From Pseudomonadota bacterium (lineage in GTDB: Bacteria > Pseudomonadota > Alphaproteobacteria > Rhizobiales > Rhizobiaceae), in assembly GCA_023428515.1 (NCBI GenBank), contig JAEYXI010000452.1:1-5614 (forward strand): DNA of 5,614 bases, in the 5' to 3' direction. A model generated the notes under the pieces. The model saw only the letters and a list, made by a program, of their open reading frames with translations. It was not told the DNA's origin and did not search any database. Below are positions 1 to 5,614 of this stretch, piece by piece (the stretch's first letter is position 1; each line of letters starts with the position of its first letter). A program made the position numbers and the translations under genes.

Positions 1-636
1 GCCTACACCACGGTGGCCAATGTCGTGCTGATGCAGGCCGGCGTGCCCCTGATCGCCGCGCTGCTCGCCTTCCTCCTTTTCCGGGAGCGCGTCGCGCCGG
101 CGACCTGGGTCGCGATCGCCGCCGTCATCTGCGGCGTCGCCATCATGGTGTCGGAGTCCTTCGACGGCACCGTCTCGCCCATCGGAGACGGCCTCGCTTT
201 GCTGATCGCTTTCGCGTTTTCGATCGCCACGGTCATTACGCGGCGCTTTTCGCATGTACGCATGACGCCGGCGACATGTCTCGGAACCATCTTCGCCGGT
301 TCATTTGCCGCGAGCCAGGCCGACGGCCTGGCGGTTTCCAGCTACGACATGGCGTGGCTGTTCACCTTCGGCGCCCTCAACCTCGGTCTTGGGCTCGCCT
401 GCTTCGCCACCGGCGCCAGGCTCATCCCGGCCGCCTTCGCCGCGCTTCTCGGCACGTTCGAGACGCTGCTCAGCCCGGTCTGGGTCTGGCTCGCTCACGG
501 GGAGATACCGTCCAACCGCACGCTGCTCGGCGGCACAGTGATCTTCGTCGCGCTGCTTGTCCATATCCGGCTGGAGTTCCAGCGCATGTCAAGGCCGCAG
601 CGAGCGGGCGTCACGGGCATGCCCTCGCCCAATTGA
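1..636 (+). CDS. DMT-superfamily (EamA-type) membrane transporter, 5'-truncated by window edge
   Basis: The reading frame is open from base 1 to the TGA at 634-636, giving 211 visible residues; the true start lies left of the window. The protein is strongly hydrophobic, with helices at about residues 6-27, 34-50, 60-80, 91-107, 118-137, 141-165 and 174-189, followed by a basic, polar cytoplasmic tail. The stretch near residues 1-50 (YTTVANVV, a Pro-containing helix, then RERV and TWVAIAAVICGV) matches the end of the first EamA repeat. Residues 62-190 match the second repeat, with the usual short loop HGEIPSN before the last helix. Family members export or import amino acids, metabolites or drugs across the inner membrane, and the substrate cannot be read from sequence. 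About 80 to 90 N-terminal residues are missing compared with the usual size of around 300. The gene is co-directional with the pot operon, but a 130-base gap suggests separate transcription. Confidence 0.88.
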   Translation, partial: AYTTVANVVLMQAGVPLIAALLAFLLFRERVAPATWVAIAAVICGVAIMVSESFDGTVSPIGDGLALLIAFAFSIATVITRRFSHVRMTPATCLGTIFAGSFAASQADGLAVSSYDMAWLFTFGALNLGLGLACFATGARLIPAAFAALLGTFETLLSPVWVWLAHGEIPSNRTLLGGTVIFVALLVHIRLEFQRMSRPQRAGVTGMPSPN

Positions 637-667
637 CGTAACGTCCCCTTGCGCGATCAATTCAAAC

Positions 668-696
668 TTGTCGCCGCTCGAAAACGTCAATAGGCT
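668..696 (+). promoter_or_regulatory. weak candidate sigma-70 type promoter for potF
   Basis: TTGTCG (668-673) and TAGGCT (691-696) are separated by 17 bases. The -35-like box fits reasonably but the -10-like box matches only three of six consensus positions. It is the best placed pair I could find in the 130-base gap (637-766) and would leave a leader of about 60 bases before potF. An alternative, TTGACG (633-638) overlapping the stop codon of the upstream transporter, has a better -35 but a poor partner (ATCAAT at 656-661). A promoter in this gap is expected from the gene layout; which of these is used is uncertain. Confidence 0.22.
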
Positions 697-730
697 CTTC
701 TCCGGAGCTTACCGGGGCATTGCGGAAGAG
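695..730 (+). repeat. imperfect inverted repeat in the potF leader
   Basis: CTCTTC (695-700) is complementary to GAAGAG (725-730). The pairing extends by two more base pairs (703-704 with 723-724) if two bases (701-702) are bulged, closing a loop of about 18 bases. The element lies 36 bases upstream of the potF start, inside the probable 5' untranslated leader. It could be a modest mRNA structure affecting stability or translation, or chance. It matches no riboswitch class I recognise. Confidence 0.25.
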
Positions 731-753
731 GCTCGGTCGGCCGATGAAAACGC

Positions 754-760
754 AAGGGGA
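754..760 (+). promoter_or_regulatory. potF ribosome binding site
   Basis: AAGGGGA lies six bases upstream of the ATG at 767. It decides the start: the frame stays open back to about 557, but only the ATG at 767 has a Shine-Dalgarno sequence at the right distance and begins a signal peptide. Confidence 0.75.
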
Positions 761-766
761 ATAAGA

Positions 767-1864
767 ATGTTCAGCAATCTGTGCAGGCTGTCAGCAGCAA
801 CCGCCGTCGCCGTCATGATGAGCGGCGCCGCGTGGGCGCAGGAGCGCGTCGTCAACGTTTACAACTGGTCCGATTATATCGACGAGTCGATCATCGCGGA
901 CTTCACCAAGGAGACGGGCATCAAGGTCGTCTACGACGTCTTCGATTCCAACGAGATCCTGGAAACCAAGCTGCTCGCCGGCGGCAGCGGCTACGACGTC
1001 GTGGTGCCCACCGGCAACTTCCTGGCCCGCCAGATCCAGGCCGGCGTCTTCCAGAAGCTCGACAAGTCGAAGCTGCCCAACCTGGCCAACATGTGGGACG
1101 TCGTCTCCGAGCGTACCGCCAAATACGATCCGGGCAACGAATACTCGATCAACTACATGTGGGGCACGGTCGGCATCGGCTACAACCAGAAGAAGGTGCA
1201 GGAAGCGCTCGGCGTCGAGAAGATCGACAGCTGGGACGTCTTCTTCAACCCCGAGAAGCTGTCGAAGCTCGCCGATTGCGGCGTCTACGTGCTGGATTCT
1301 CCGACCGACATCATCCCGACGACCTTCAAATATCTCGGCATCGACACGGAAGCGACCTCCGCCGAGGATTTCGCCAAGGCGGAAGAGGCGCTGATGAAGA
1401 TCAGGCCCTACATCCGCAAGTTCCACTCGTCCGAATACATCAACGCGCTCGCCAACGGCGACATCTGCTTCGCCATCGGCTGGTCGGGCGACGTGTTCCA
1501 GGCACGCGACCGCGCCGCCGAGGCCGACCAGGGCGTGGTCGTCGATTACGTCATCCCGAGCGAAGGCGCCGAGATGTGGTTCGACCAGCTCGCCATCCCG
1601 GCGGACGCCAAGAATGTCGCCGAGGCGCACGAATTCCTCAACTACATCATGAAGCCGGAAGTCGCGGCGAAGGCCACCAACTACGTCTACTTCCCGAACG
1701 GCAACAAGGCGTCGCAGGAATTCATCGACAAGGAGATTATGGACGATCCGGCGATCTACCCTGACGAGGCGACGCTCGGGAAGCTGTTCACCGTCTCGCC
1801 CTACGATCCGAAAACCCAGCGCCTCGTCACGCGCACCTGGACCAAGATCGTCACAGGCCAATGA
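767..1864 (+). CDS. potF: PotF-type periplasmic polyamine (putrescine) binding protein
   Basis: This is a 365-residue solute-binding protein of the PotD/PotF family; E. coli PotF is 370. Residues 1-24 form a signal peptide (short basic start, hydrophobic core, cleavage likely after AWA), so the mature protein is periplasmic and delivers ligand to PotH/PotI. Similarity to E. coli PotF, recalled from memory, runs the full length: YNWSDYI (32-38), TGIKVVYDVFDSNE (50-63), AGVFQKLDKSKLP (92-104), FHSSEYIN (219-226), NGDIC (230-234), GWSGDV (238-243) and the C-terminal RTWTK. The cysteines of the E. coli disulphide are kept (C171, C234). Pocket residues W34, S35, D36, W239, D242 and D273 are conserved. 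Others differ: T82, N84, S178, D181, W271, F309 and V343 stand at the E. coli S85, S87, A182, E185, F276, Y314 and L348 positions. The PotF assignment is firm from overall sequence and operon order, but the preferred polyamine (putrescine, spermidine or another) is less so. First gene of the operon, followed by a terminator. Confidence 0.95.
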   Translation: MFSNLCRLSAATAVAVMMSGAAWAQERVVNVYNWSDYIDESIIADFTKETGIKVVYDVFDSNEILETKLLAGGSGYDVVVPTGNFLARQIQAGVFQKLDKSKLPNLANMWDVVSERTAKYDPGNEYSINYMWGTVGIGYNQKKVQEALGVEKIDSWDVFFNPEKLSKLADCGVYVLDSPTDIIPTTFKYLGIDTEATSAEDFAKAEEALMKIRPYIRKFHSSEYINALANGDICFAIGWSGDVFQARDRAAEADQGVVVDYVIPSEGAEMWFDQLAIPADAKNVAEAHEFLNYIMKPEVAAKATNYVYFPNGNKASQEFIDKEIMDDPAIYPDEATLGKLFTVSPYDPKTQRLVTRTWTKIVTGQ

Positions 1865-1872
1865 TCAGAAAG

Positions 1873-1904
1873 AACCCCGGCGCCTCGAAATGCCGGGGTT
1901 TTTT
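1873..1904 (+). terminator. intrinsic terminator between potF and potG
   Basis: AACCCCGGC (1873-1881) and GCCGGGGTT (1892-1900) form a perfect nine-base-pair stem around a ten-base loop, and the 3' arm runs directly into six T residues (1899-1904). This is a textbook Rho-independent terminator, starting eight bases after the potF stop codon. Since potG, potH and potI have no obvious promoter of their own, partial readthrough is the likely role: most transcripts end after potF and a fraction continue, giving an excess of binding protein over transporter. The alternative is full termination with a separate, unseen potG promoter in 1905-1951. Confidence 0.92.
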
Positions 1905-1951
1905 GCGGACACGAGAACCGGGGCAGCAGGACTGGGGGTAGCATCGGCATC

Positions 1952-3091
1952 ATGAAGTCGCTCGGCAGCATCAGGCGGTCCTTCGCGCCGTGGAACGATC
2001 CTTCGGCGAAACCCTACATTTCCTTCGAGAACGTCACCAAGGTGTTCGGCGACTTCACCGCCGTCGACGACCTGTCGCTCGATATCTACGAGAAGGAATT
2101 CTTTGCACTGCTCGGCGGCTCGGGCTCCGGCAAGTCGACGTTGCTCAGGATGCTCGCCGGCTTCGACGAGCCGACGAAAGGTCGCATCCTGCTCGACGGG
2201 CAGGATCTGCGCGGCATCCCGCCCTACCGGCGGCCGCTCAACATGATGTTCCAGTCCTATGCGCTGTTCCCGCACATGACGGTGGAGGCGAATGTCGCCT
2301 TCGGCCTCAAGCAGGAGGGCATGCCCAAGGCCGATATAGACGCGCGGGTGAAGGAGATGCTCAAGCTCGTCAAGCTCGAGCAATTCTCCAAGCGAAAACC
2401 GCACCAGCTTTCCGGCGGCCAGCGCCAGCGCGTGGCGCTTGCGCGATCCGTCGCCAAGCGGCCAAAAGTCCTCCTGCTCGACGAGCCGCTCGGCGCGCTC
2501 GACAAGAAGCTGCGCGAGGAGACGCAGTTCGAGCTGATGGATTTGCAGCAGTCGCTGGGGCTGACCTTCGTCATCGTCACCCACGACCAGGAGGAGGCGA
2601 TGACGATGGCGGACCGCATCGCCATCCTCGACAAGGGCCAGATCATGCAAGTCGCCACGCCGGCCGAGATCTATGAGGCGCCGACCTCGCGCTTCGTCGC
2701 CAATTTCGTCGGCAATGTGAACATGTTCGAGGGCACGGTGGCGGCGCGCGAGGCGAATAAAGCACGCATCACCGGCGCCAGCGGAGCGGAGATCACCGTC
2801 GAGAACGCCGGCGACGCGGCTGCCGGCAACGCCGTCGCTTTCGCCGTCCGCCCGGAGAAGATCAAGGTCTCGTCGCGCCGGCCGGAAGGCACGGCCAATG
2901 CCATGGAGGGCGAAATCTACGACCTCGCCTATCTCGGCGACATGACCATCTATCACGTACAGCTTCCAGACGGTCAGGTCGTGAAGGCGAGCGCGCTGAA
3001 CAGCTCGCGCCTCACCGACGATCCGCTGACCTGGAACGACCGCGCCTGGATATCCTTCCAGCCGGATGCCGGCGTCGTCCTGACGCGGTAG
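1952..3091 (+). CDS. potG: PotG, ATP-binding subunit of the polyamine ABC importer
   Basis: This 379-residue cytoplasmic ATPase powers uptake through PotH/PotI; E. coli PotG is about the same length. The nucleotide-binding domain carries Walker A GGSGSGKS (55-62, Lys61), the Q-loop Gln101 in MMFQSYALFPHMT, the signature LSGGQ (153-157), Walker B VLLLDEP (173-179, catalytic Glu178), the D-loop GALD (181-184) and the switch His211 in VTHDQEEAMTMADR. A C-terminal TOBE-type domain follows (about 259-378), with AVRPEKI near 298-304 and AYLGDMTIYHV near 326-336, as in spermidine/putrescine ATPases. The ATG at 1952 is the only start codon after the terminator in this frame. Its Shine-Dalgarno sequence is poor: a GGGGG run (1934-1938) lies 13 bases upstream, which suggests weak initiation. 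Residues 1-20 precede the conserved domain, and E. coli PotG has a similar extension. The stop overlaps the potH ribosome binding site. Confidence 0.96.
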   Translation: MKSLGSIRRSFAPWNDPSAKPYISFENVTKVFGDFTAVDDLSLDIYEKEFFALLGGSGSGKSTLLRMLAGFDEPTKGRILLDGQDLRGIPPYRRPLNMMFQSYALFPHMTVEANVAFGLKQEGMPKADIDARVKEMLKLVKLEQFSKRKPHQLSGGQRQRVALARSVAKRPKVLLLDEPLGALDKKLREETQFELMDLQQSLGLTFVIVTHDQEEAMTMADRIAILDKGQIMQVATPAEIYEAPTSRFVANFVGNVNMFEGTVAAREANKARITGASGAEITVENAGDAAAGNAVAFAVRPEKIKVSSRRPEGTANAMEGEIYDLAYLGDMTIYHVQLPDGQVVKASALNSSRLTDDPLTWNDRAWISFQPDAGVVLTR

Positions 3092-3094
3092 GAG
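3090..3094 (+). promoter_or_regulatory. potH ribosome binding site overlapping the potG stop
   Basis: AGGAG shares two bases with the potG TAG stop (3089-3091) and sits six bases before the potH ATG at 3101. The overlap suggests that ribosomes finishing potG help start potH. Confidence 0.8.
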
Positions 3095-3100
3095 CGGCCG

Positions 3101-4075
3101 ATGAGCAATGCCGCCGTCTCCATTCCCGCCTCCGAAGCATCCGCCGCGGGCGCGCCCTCCGCGCTCACACGCGCCGTGCAGGCGGTGACCGGCCGCCTCG
3201 TCATCATCGTCCCCTATCTCTGGCTGCTCTTCTTCTTCCTCGTGCCCTTCGTCATCGTCTTCAAGATCTCGCTCTCGACGACGGCGATCGCCATGCCGCC
3301 CTATACGCCGGTGTTCAGCCTCGAGGAGGGGCTCAGCGGGCTCTGGTCGCAGCTTGGGGAGCTCAACTTCGACAACTATCTCTGGCTGACCGACGATCCG
3401 CTCTATTTCAACGCCTATGTGTCGAGCGTCTGGATCGCCGGCGTGTCGACGCTCCTGGCGCTGCTTGTCGGCTATCCCATCGCTTACGGCATGGCGCGCG
3501 CGCCCGCGTCGCTGAGGCCGACGCTTCTGATGCTGGTCATCCTGCCGTTCTGGACGTCGTTCCTCATCCGCGTCTACGCCTGGATCGGCATATTGAAGCC
3601 CGAAGGGCTGCTAAACCAGCTGCTCATGGGCCTCAACATCATTGACAGCCCGCTGGTCATCCTCAACACCCACACGGCCATCTTCATCGGCATCGTCTAT
3701 TCCTACCTGCCTTTCATGATCCTGCCGCTCTACTCCTCGCTGGAGAAGATGGACTATTCGCTGATCGAGGCGGCGCAGGACCTCGGCTGCCGGCCGATCT
3801 CGGCCTTCTGGAAAATCACCTTCCCGCTGTCGCTGCCGGGCGTCATCGCGGGCTGCATGCTCGTCTTCATCCCGGCGGTCGGCGAGTTCGTCATTCCCGA
3901 CCTGCTCGGCGGGTCGCAAACGCTGATGATCGGCCGGACGCTGTGGAACGAGTTCTTCGCCAACCGCGACTGGCCGGTTTCCTCGGCGGTCGCCGTCATC
4001 CTGCTGCTTCTCCTGATCGTGCCGATCATGATCTTCCAGTTCGCGCAGGCGCGTGCGCAGGAGCAAGGAAGATGA
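3101..4075 (+). CDS. potH: PotH, first permease subunit of the polyamine ABC importer
   Basis: This is a 324-residue inner-membrane permease; E. coli PotH is 317. An Ala/Ser-rich cytoplasmic N-terminus (1-30) is followed by six likely membrane helices at about 32-55, 109-131, 141-163, 187-210, 245-266 and 293-315. The large periplasmic loop (about 56-108) contains IAMPPYTP and LTDDPLYFNAY, near-identical to E. coli PotH as I recall it. The EAA loop, which docks on PotG, reads EAAQDLG (223-229) continuing to the FPLSLPG segment (241-247). Other PotH hallmarks are WTSFLIRVYAWIGILK (151-166), FIPAVGEFVIP (256-266) and NRDWPVSSAVA (288-298). It pairs with PotI to form the transmembrane channel and is translated from its own AGGAG site. 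Its stop codon overlaps the potI start by ATGA. No missing residues or frame breaks are seen. Confidence 0.95.
   Translation: MSNAAVSIPASEASAAGAPSALTRAVQAVTGRLVIIVPYLWLLFFFLVPFVIVFKISLSTTAIAMPPYTPVFSLEEGLSGLWSQLGELNFDNYLWLTDDPLYFNAYVSSVWIAGVSTLLALLVGYPIAYGMARAPASLRPTLLMLVILPFWTSFLIRVYAWIGILKPEGLLNQLLMGLNIIDSPLVILNTHTAIFIGIVYSYLPFMILPLYSSLEKMDYSLIEAAQDLGCRPISAFWKITFPLSLPGVIAGCMLVFIPAVGEFVIPDLLGGSQTLMIGRTLWNEFFANRDWPVSSAVAVILLLLLIVPIMIFQFAQARAQEQGR
4059..4069 (+). promoter_or_regulatory. potI ribosome binding site inside the potH 3' end
   Basis: Two purine-rich Shine-Dalgarno matches lie in tandem: AGGAG (4059-4063, eight bases before the ATG at 4072) and AAGGA (4065-4069, only two bases before it). 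The first has the better spacing. The site picks the ATG at 4072 over an upstream in-frame ATG at 3943 that lies deep inside potH. Confidence 0.65.
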
Positions 4076-4890
4076 GCCCTACCTGGTCCCGCTTCAACAT
4101 CGTCTCGATCGTGCTGGGCTTCGCCTTCCTCTACCTGCCCATCGTGCTCCTGGTAATCTTCTCCTTCAACGCATCGCGGCTGGTCACAGTCTGGGGCGGT
4201 TTCTCGACGCAGTGGTACGTCTCGCTCTTCCGCAACCAGGGGCTGATGGACGCTGCCTGGGTCACGCTGCGCGTCGGCTTCATCTCGGCGACGGTCGCCA
4301 CCGTGCTCGGCACGCTCGCCGCGCTCGCCCTCACCCGCTACACGCGCTTCCGCGGCAGGGTGCTCTTCTCCGGCATGGTATTCGCGCCTCTGGTCATGCC
4401 GGAAGTCATTACCGGCCTATCGCTGCTTCTCCTCTTCGTCGCGATCGGGCTCGACCGTGGCTTCATGACGGTCACGCTCGCCCACATCACCTTCTCCATG
4501 TGCTTCGTCGCCGTCGTCGTGCAGTCGCGCCTGATGACATTCGACCGCTCGCTGGAGGAAGCAGCGATGGACCTCGGCGCGCCGCCGGTGAAGACCTTCT
4601 TCCAGGTCACGCTGCCGGTCATCGCGCCGGCCATCATCTCGGGCTGGATGCTCGCCTTCACGCTTTCGCTGGACGACCTAGTGATCGCGAGCTTCGCATC
4701 GGGGCCGGGCGCCACCACATTGCCGATGAAGATCTACAGCCAGGTTCGCCTCGGCGTGACGCCCGAGATCAATGCGGCCTGCACGCTGATGATCGGCATC
4801 GTTGCCGCCGGTGTTCTCGCCGCCTCGATCATCAACAAGCGCCGCGAGGTGCAGCGCCAGCGCGACGAGCAGGCCGCGCTCAGGATGTAG
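4072..4890 (+). CDS. potI: PotI, second permease subunit of the polyamine ABC importer
   Basis: This is a 272-residue inner-membrane permease; E. coli PotI is 281. Predicted helices lie at about 9-32, 65-88, 98-125, 131-152, 185-205 and 236-256, followed by a short, highly charged cytoplasmic tail (255-270). The N-terminal YLPIVLLVIFSFNASR (21-36) and the WGGFSTQWYVSLF segment (41-53) are typical of the PotI/PotC subfamily. The EAA loop reads EAAMDLGAPPVKTFFQVTLP (163-182), and the next segment, FTLSLDDLVIASF (196-208), is a strong PotI/PotC signature. The start at 4072 overlaps the potH stop (ATGA), which implies translational coupling and fits 1:1 assembly of the PotH-PotI heterodimer on a PotG dimer. 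It is the last gene of the operon, with no hairpin-plus-T-run terminator after its stop. Confidence 0.95.
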   Translation: MSPTWSRFNIVSIVLGFAFLYLPIVLLVIFSFNASRLVTVWGGFSTQWYVSLFRNQGLMDAAWVTLRVGFISATVATVLGTLAALALTRYTRFRGRVLFSGMVFAPLVMPEVITGLSLLLLFVAIGLDRGFMTVTLAHITFSMCFVAVVVQSRLMTFDRSLEEAAMDLGAPPVKTFFQVTLPVIAPAIISGWMLAFTLSLDDLVIASFASGPGATTLPMKIYSQVRLGVTPEINAACTLMIGIVAAGVLAASIINKRREVQRQRDEQAALRM

Positions 4891-4891
4891 G

Positions 4892-5614
4892 CTATTCCGC
4901 GCTGAGGCCGGTCGTCGGTGTCACCACCGGCGCGGTCCACGGGCCGCCGATCCTGAAGGTCGTCGGCTCCGCAGCTGCCGTCTGTGCGGCTGTCTGCGGC
5001 GGTGACTCGGCTATGCCGGAAAGGTCGAGCTCTCCCCGGGCCAACGGGGCAGCGCCGGCGATCGCGATCCGGTGAAGCGGCGACCTGATCTCGGCCTTCT
5101 CGATCTTCGCGACGCCATTCGCGATATTGGCTTTCAACTCGAGTGCCTCGATCGGGAAGGCCTCGGTGCTCGCTTCGGCAAGCACGAAGGGAGCGCCGCC
5201 TTTTGCGCGCGCGAGCATGTCGGCTATGTCGATACCCGACAGCCCGCCCTGGCCGAAATTCGCCGAGAAAGAGCCGTTGGCGCTGGCGAGCAACGTGTCC
5301 CAACTGCTGCCGTCGCCCTTCAGGATGACGGAGACCGTGCCACGCCCAGCAGGCATGAAGGTGGTGATGCCAACAGCCCCGGCGAATGCGCTCCCCTCGA
5401 CGTCCGACGCCAGCAGGCGCATCTCGACCTGCGTTCCCGCTGCCTTGCGGTCGAAGCGCAAGCCGGCCTGGATGGTACCGCCGAAGGCCGAGGCGTCGGA
5501 GATGTCGAACGCAGCAAGACCCTCGTCGACGCGCGCCGTCGCGGCGAGACCGGCGAGAGCAACCGTTTCCACCGTCGCCTGCCCCCCCCGGAGGCGCCGC
5601 ACCACGATGAGCCG
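4892..5614 (-). CDS. AsmA-family protein, C-terminal part, 5'-truncated by window edge
   Basis: The minus-strand frame is open from the right edge to a TAG at 4894-4892, giving 240 visible residues; the true start is beyond 5614. The sequence alternates short hydrophobic and polar residues as in beta-strand-rich repeats, and ends like AsmA-like C-terminal domains: GDGSSWDTLLASANGSFSAN (100-119), GLSGIDIADMLA (124-135), then ANIANGVAKIE and IRSPLHRIAIAG (near 162-187), GELDLSG (194-200) and FRIGGPWTAPVVTP (220-233). An Ala/Thr/Pro-rich linker (about 203-218) precedes that last motif. Members of this family are anchored in the inner membrane, reach into the periplasm, and are linked to outer-membrane biogenesis and phospholipid transport. 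They are often 600 or more residues long, so most of the protein is probably missing here. Product class is inferred from these motifs without a search. It converges on potI with one base between stop codons and has no obvious functional link to polyamine uptake. Confidence 0.8.
   Translation of the reverse strand, partial: RLIVVRRLRGGQATVETVALAGLAATARVDEGLAAFDISDASAFGGTIQAGLRFDRKAAGTQVEMRLLASDVEGSAFAGAVGITTFMPAGRGTVSVILKGDGSSWDTLLASANGSFSANFGQGGLSGIDIADMLARAKGGAPFVLAEASTEAFPIEALELKANIANGVAKIEKAEIRSPLHRIAIAGAAPLARGELDLSGIAESPPQTAAQTAAAEPTTFRIGGPWTAPVVTPTTGLSAE

Noticed and set aside
606..630. Nested GC-rich inverted repeat at the end of the upstream transporter gene (GGGCG...CGCCC enclosing GGGC-AT-GCCC)
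   Set aside because: It lies within coding sequence, the inner loop of two bases is too tight to fold as drawn, and no T-run follows, so it is not a convincing intrinsic terminator.
557..766. Upstream in-frame extension of potF back to an ATG at 557
   Set aside because: The extension overlaps the end of the upstream transporter gene, lacks family-like sequence and would bury the signal peptide. The ATG at 767 has a good ribosome binding site and begins the signal peptide.
791..1861. Long minus-strand open frame (356 codons) opposite potF
   Set aside because: It is almost coextensive with potF and has a biased Val/Asp/Leu/Arg composition; it is a shadow of a strongly coding + strand frame.
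1865..2956. Long minus-strand open frame (363 codons) opposite potG
   Set aside because: It mirrors the codon structure of potG in GC-rich DNA and has a shadow composition (rich in Arg, Leu, Asp, Glu and His) without any recognisable domain. The + strand protein is a clear PotG.
3943..4071. Upstream in-frame start for potI at 3943
   Set aside because: It would overlap potH by more than 130 bases and adds a sequence unlike a PotI N-terminus. The ATG at 4072 has Shine-Dalgarno support and the classic ATGA overlap.
4907..4931. Six-base-pair hairpin just past the potI stop
   Set aside because: There is no T-run after the 3' arm, it lies in coding sequence of the opposing gene, and such short GC stems are expected by chance at this base composition.
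4053..5075. Plus-strand frame of 340 codons across potI and into the convergent gene
   Set aside because: It is Arg/His/Ala-rich with no domain, spans two well-supported genes in other frames, and so is a GC-rich shadow.
1..5614. Search for a novel or accessory system (mobile element, CRISPR, toxin-antitoxin, defence or biosynthetic island)
   Set aside because: All but about 217 intergenic bases are covered by recognisable housekeeping-type genes. I saw no direct-repeat arrays, transposase, attachment site or shift in base composition.

Overview
The window reads as ordinary chromosomal DNA of a GC-rich alphaproteobacterium. The codon choice (third positions mostly G or C), the style of the proteins and the gene set point to the Hyphomicrobiales (rhizobia-like bacteria such as Mesorhizobium and relatives). 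That placement is inferred from sequence character and was not confirmed by a search.

Layout from left to right: (1) the 3' part of a DMT/EamA-family membrane transporter, cut by the left edge and ending at 636. (2) A 130-base intergenic leader, then a complete polyamine ABC uptake operon in the order potF (periplasmic binding protein, 767-1864), potG (ATPase, 1952-3091), potH (permease, 3101-4075) and potI (permease, 4072-4890), all on the + strand. (3) A convergent minus-strand gene for an AsmA-like protein whose stop codon lies one base from the potI stop and whose 5' part runs off the right edge.

The four pot genes together encode a full importer. PotF captures a polyamine (putrescine in the E. 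coli prototype) in the periplasm. PotH and PotI form the heteromeric channel, and PotG drives transport by ATP hydrolysis. Expression looks graded: a strong intrinsic terminator lies between potF and potG, which would give much binding-protein mRNA and less of the rest, while potG-potH-potI are tightly coupled (9-base gap, then an ATGA overlap).

I see no mobile element, CRISPR array, tRNA/rRNA or unknown defence or biosynthetic system here. The points most worth a second look are the ligand pocket of PotF, which mixes PotF-like and PotD-like residues, the intra-operon terminator, and the convergent junction, which has no room for a terminator. The remaining findings are minor.
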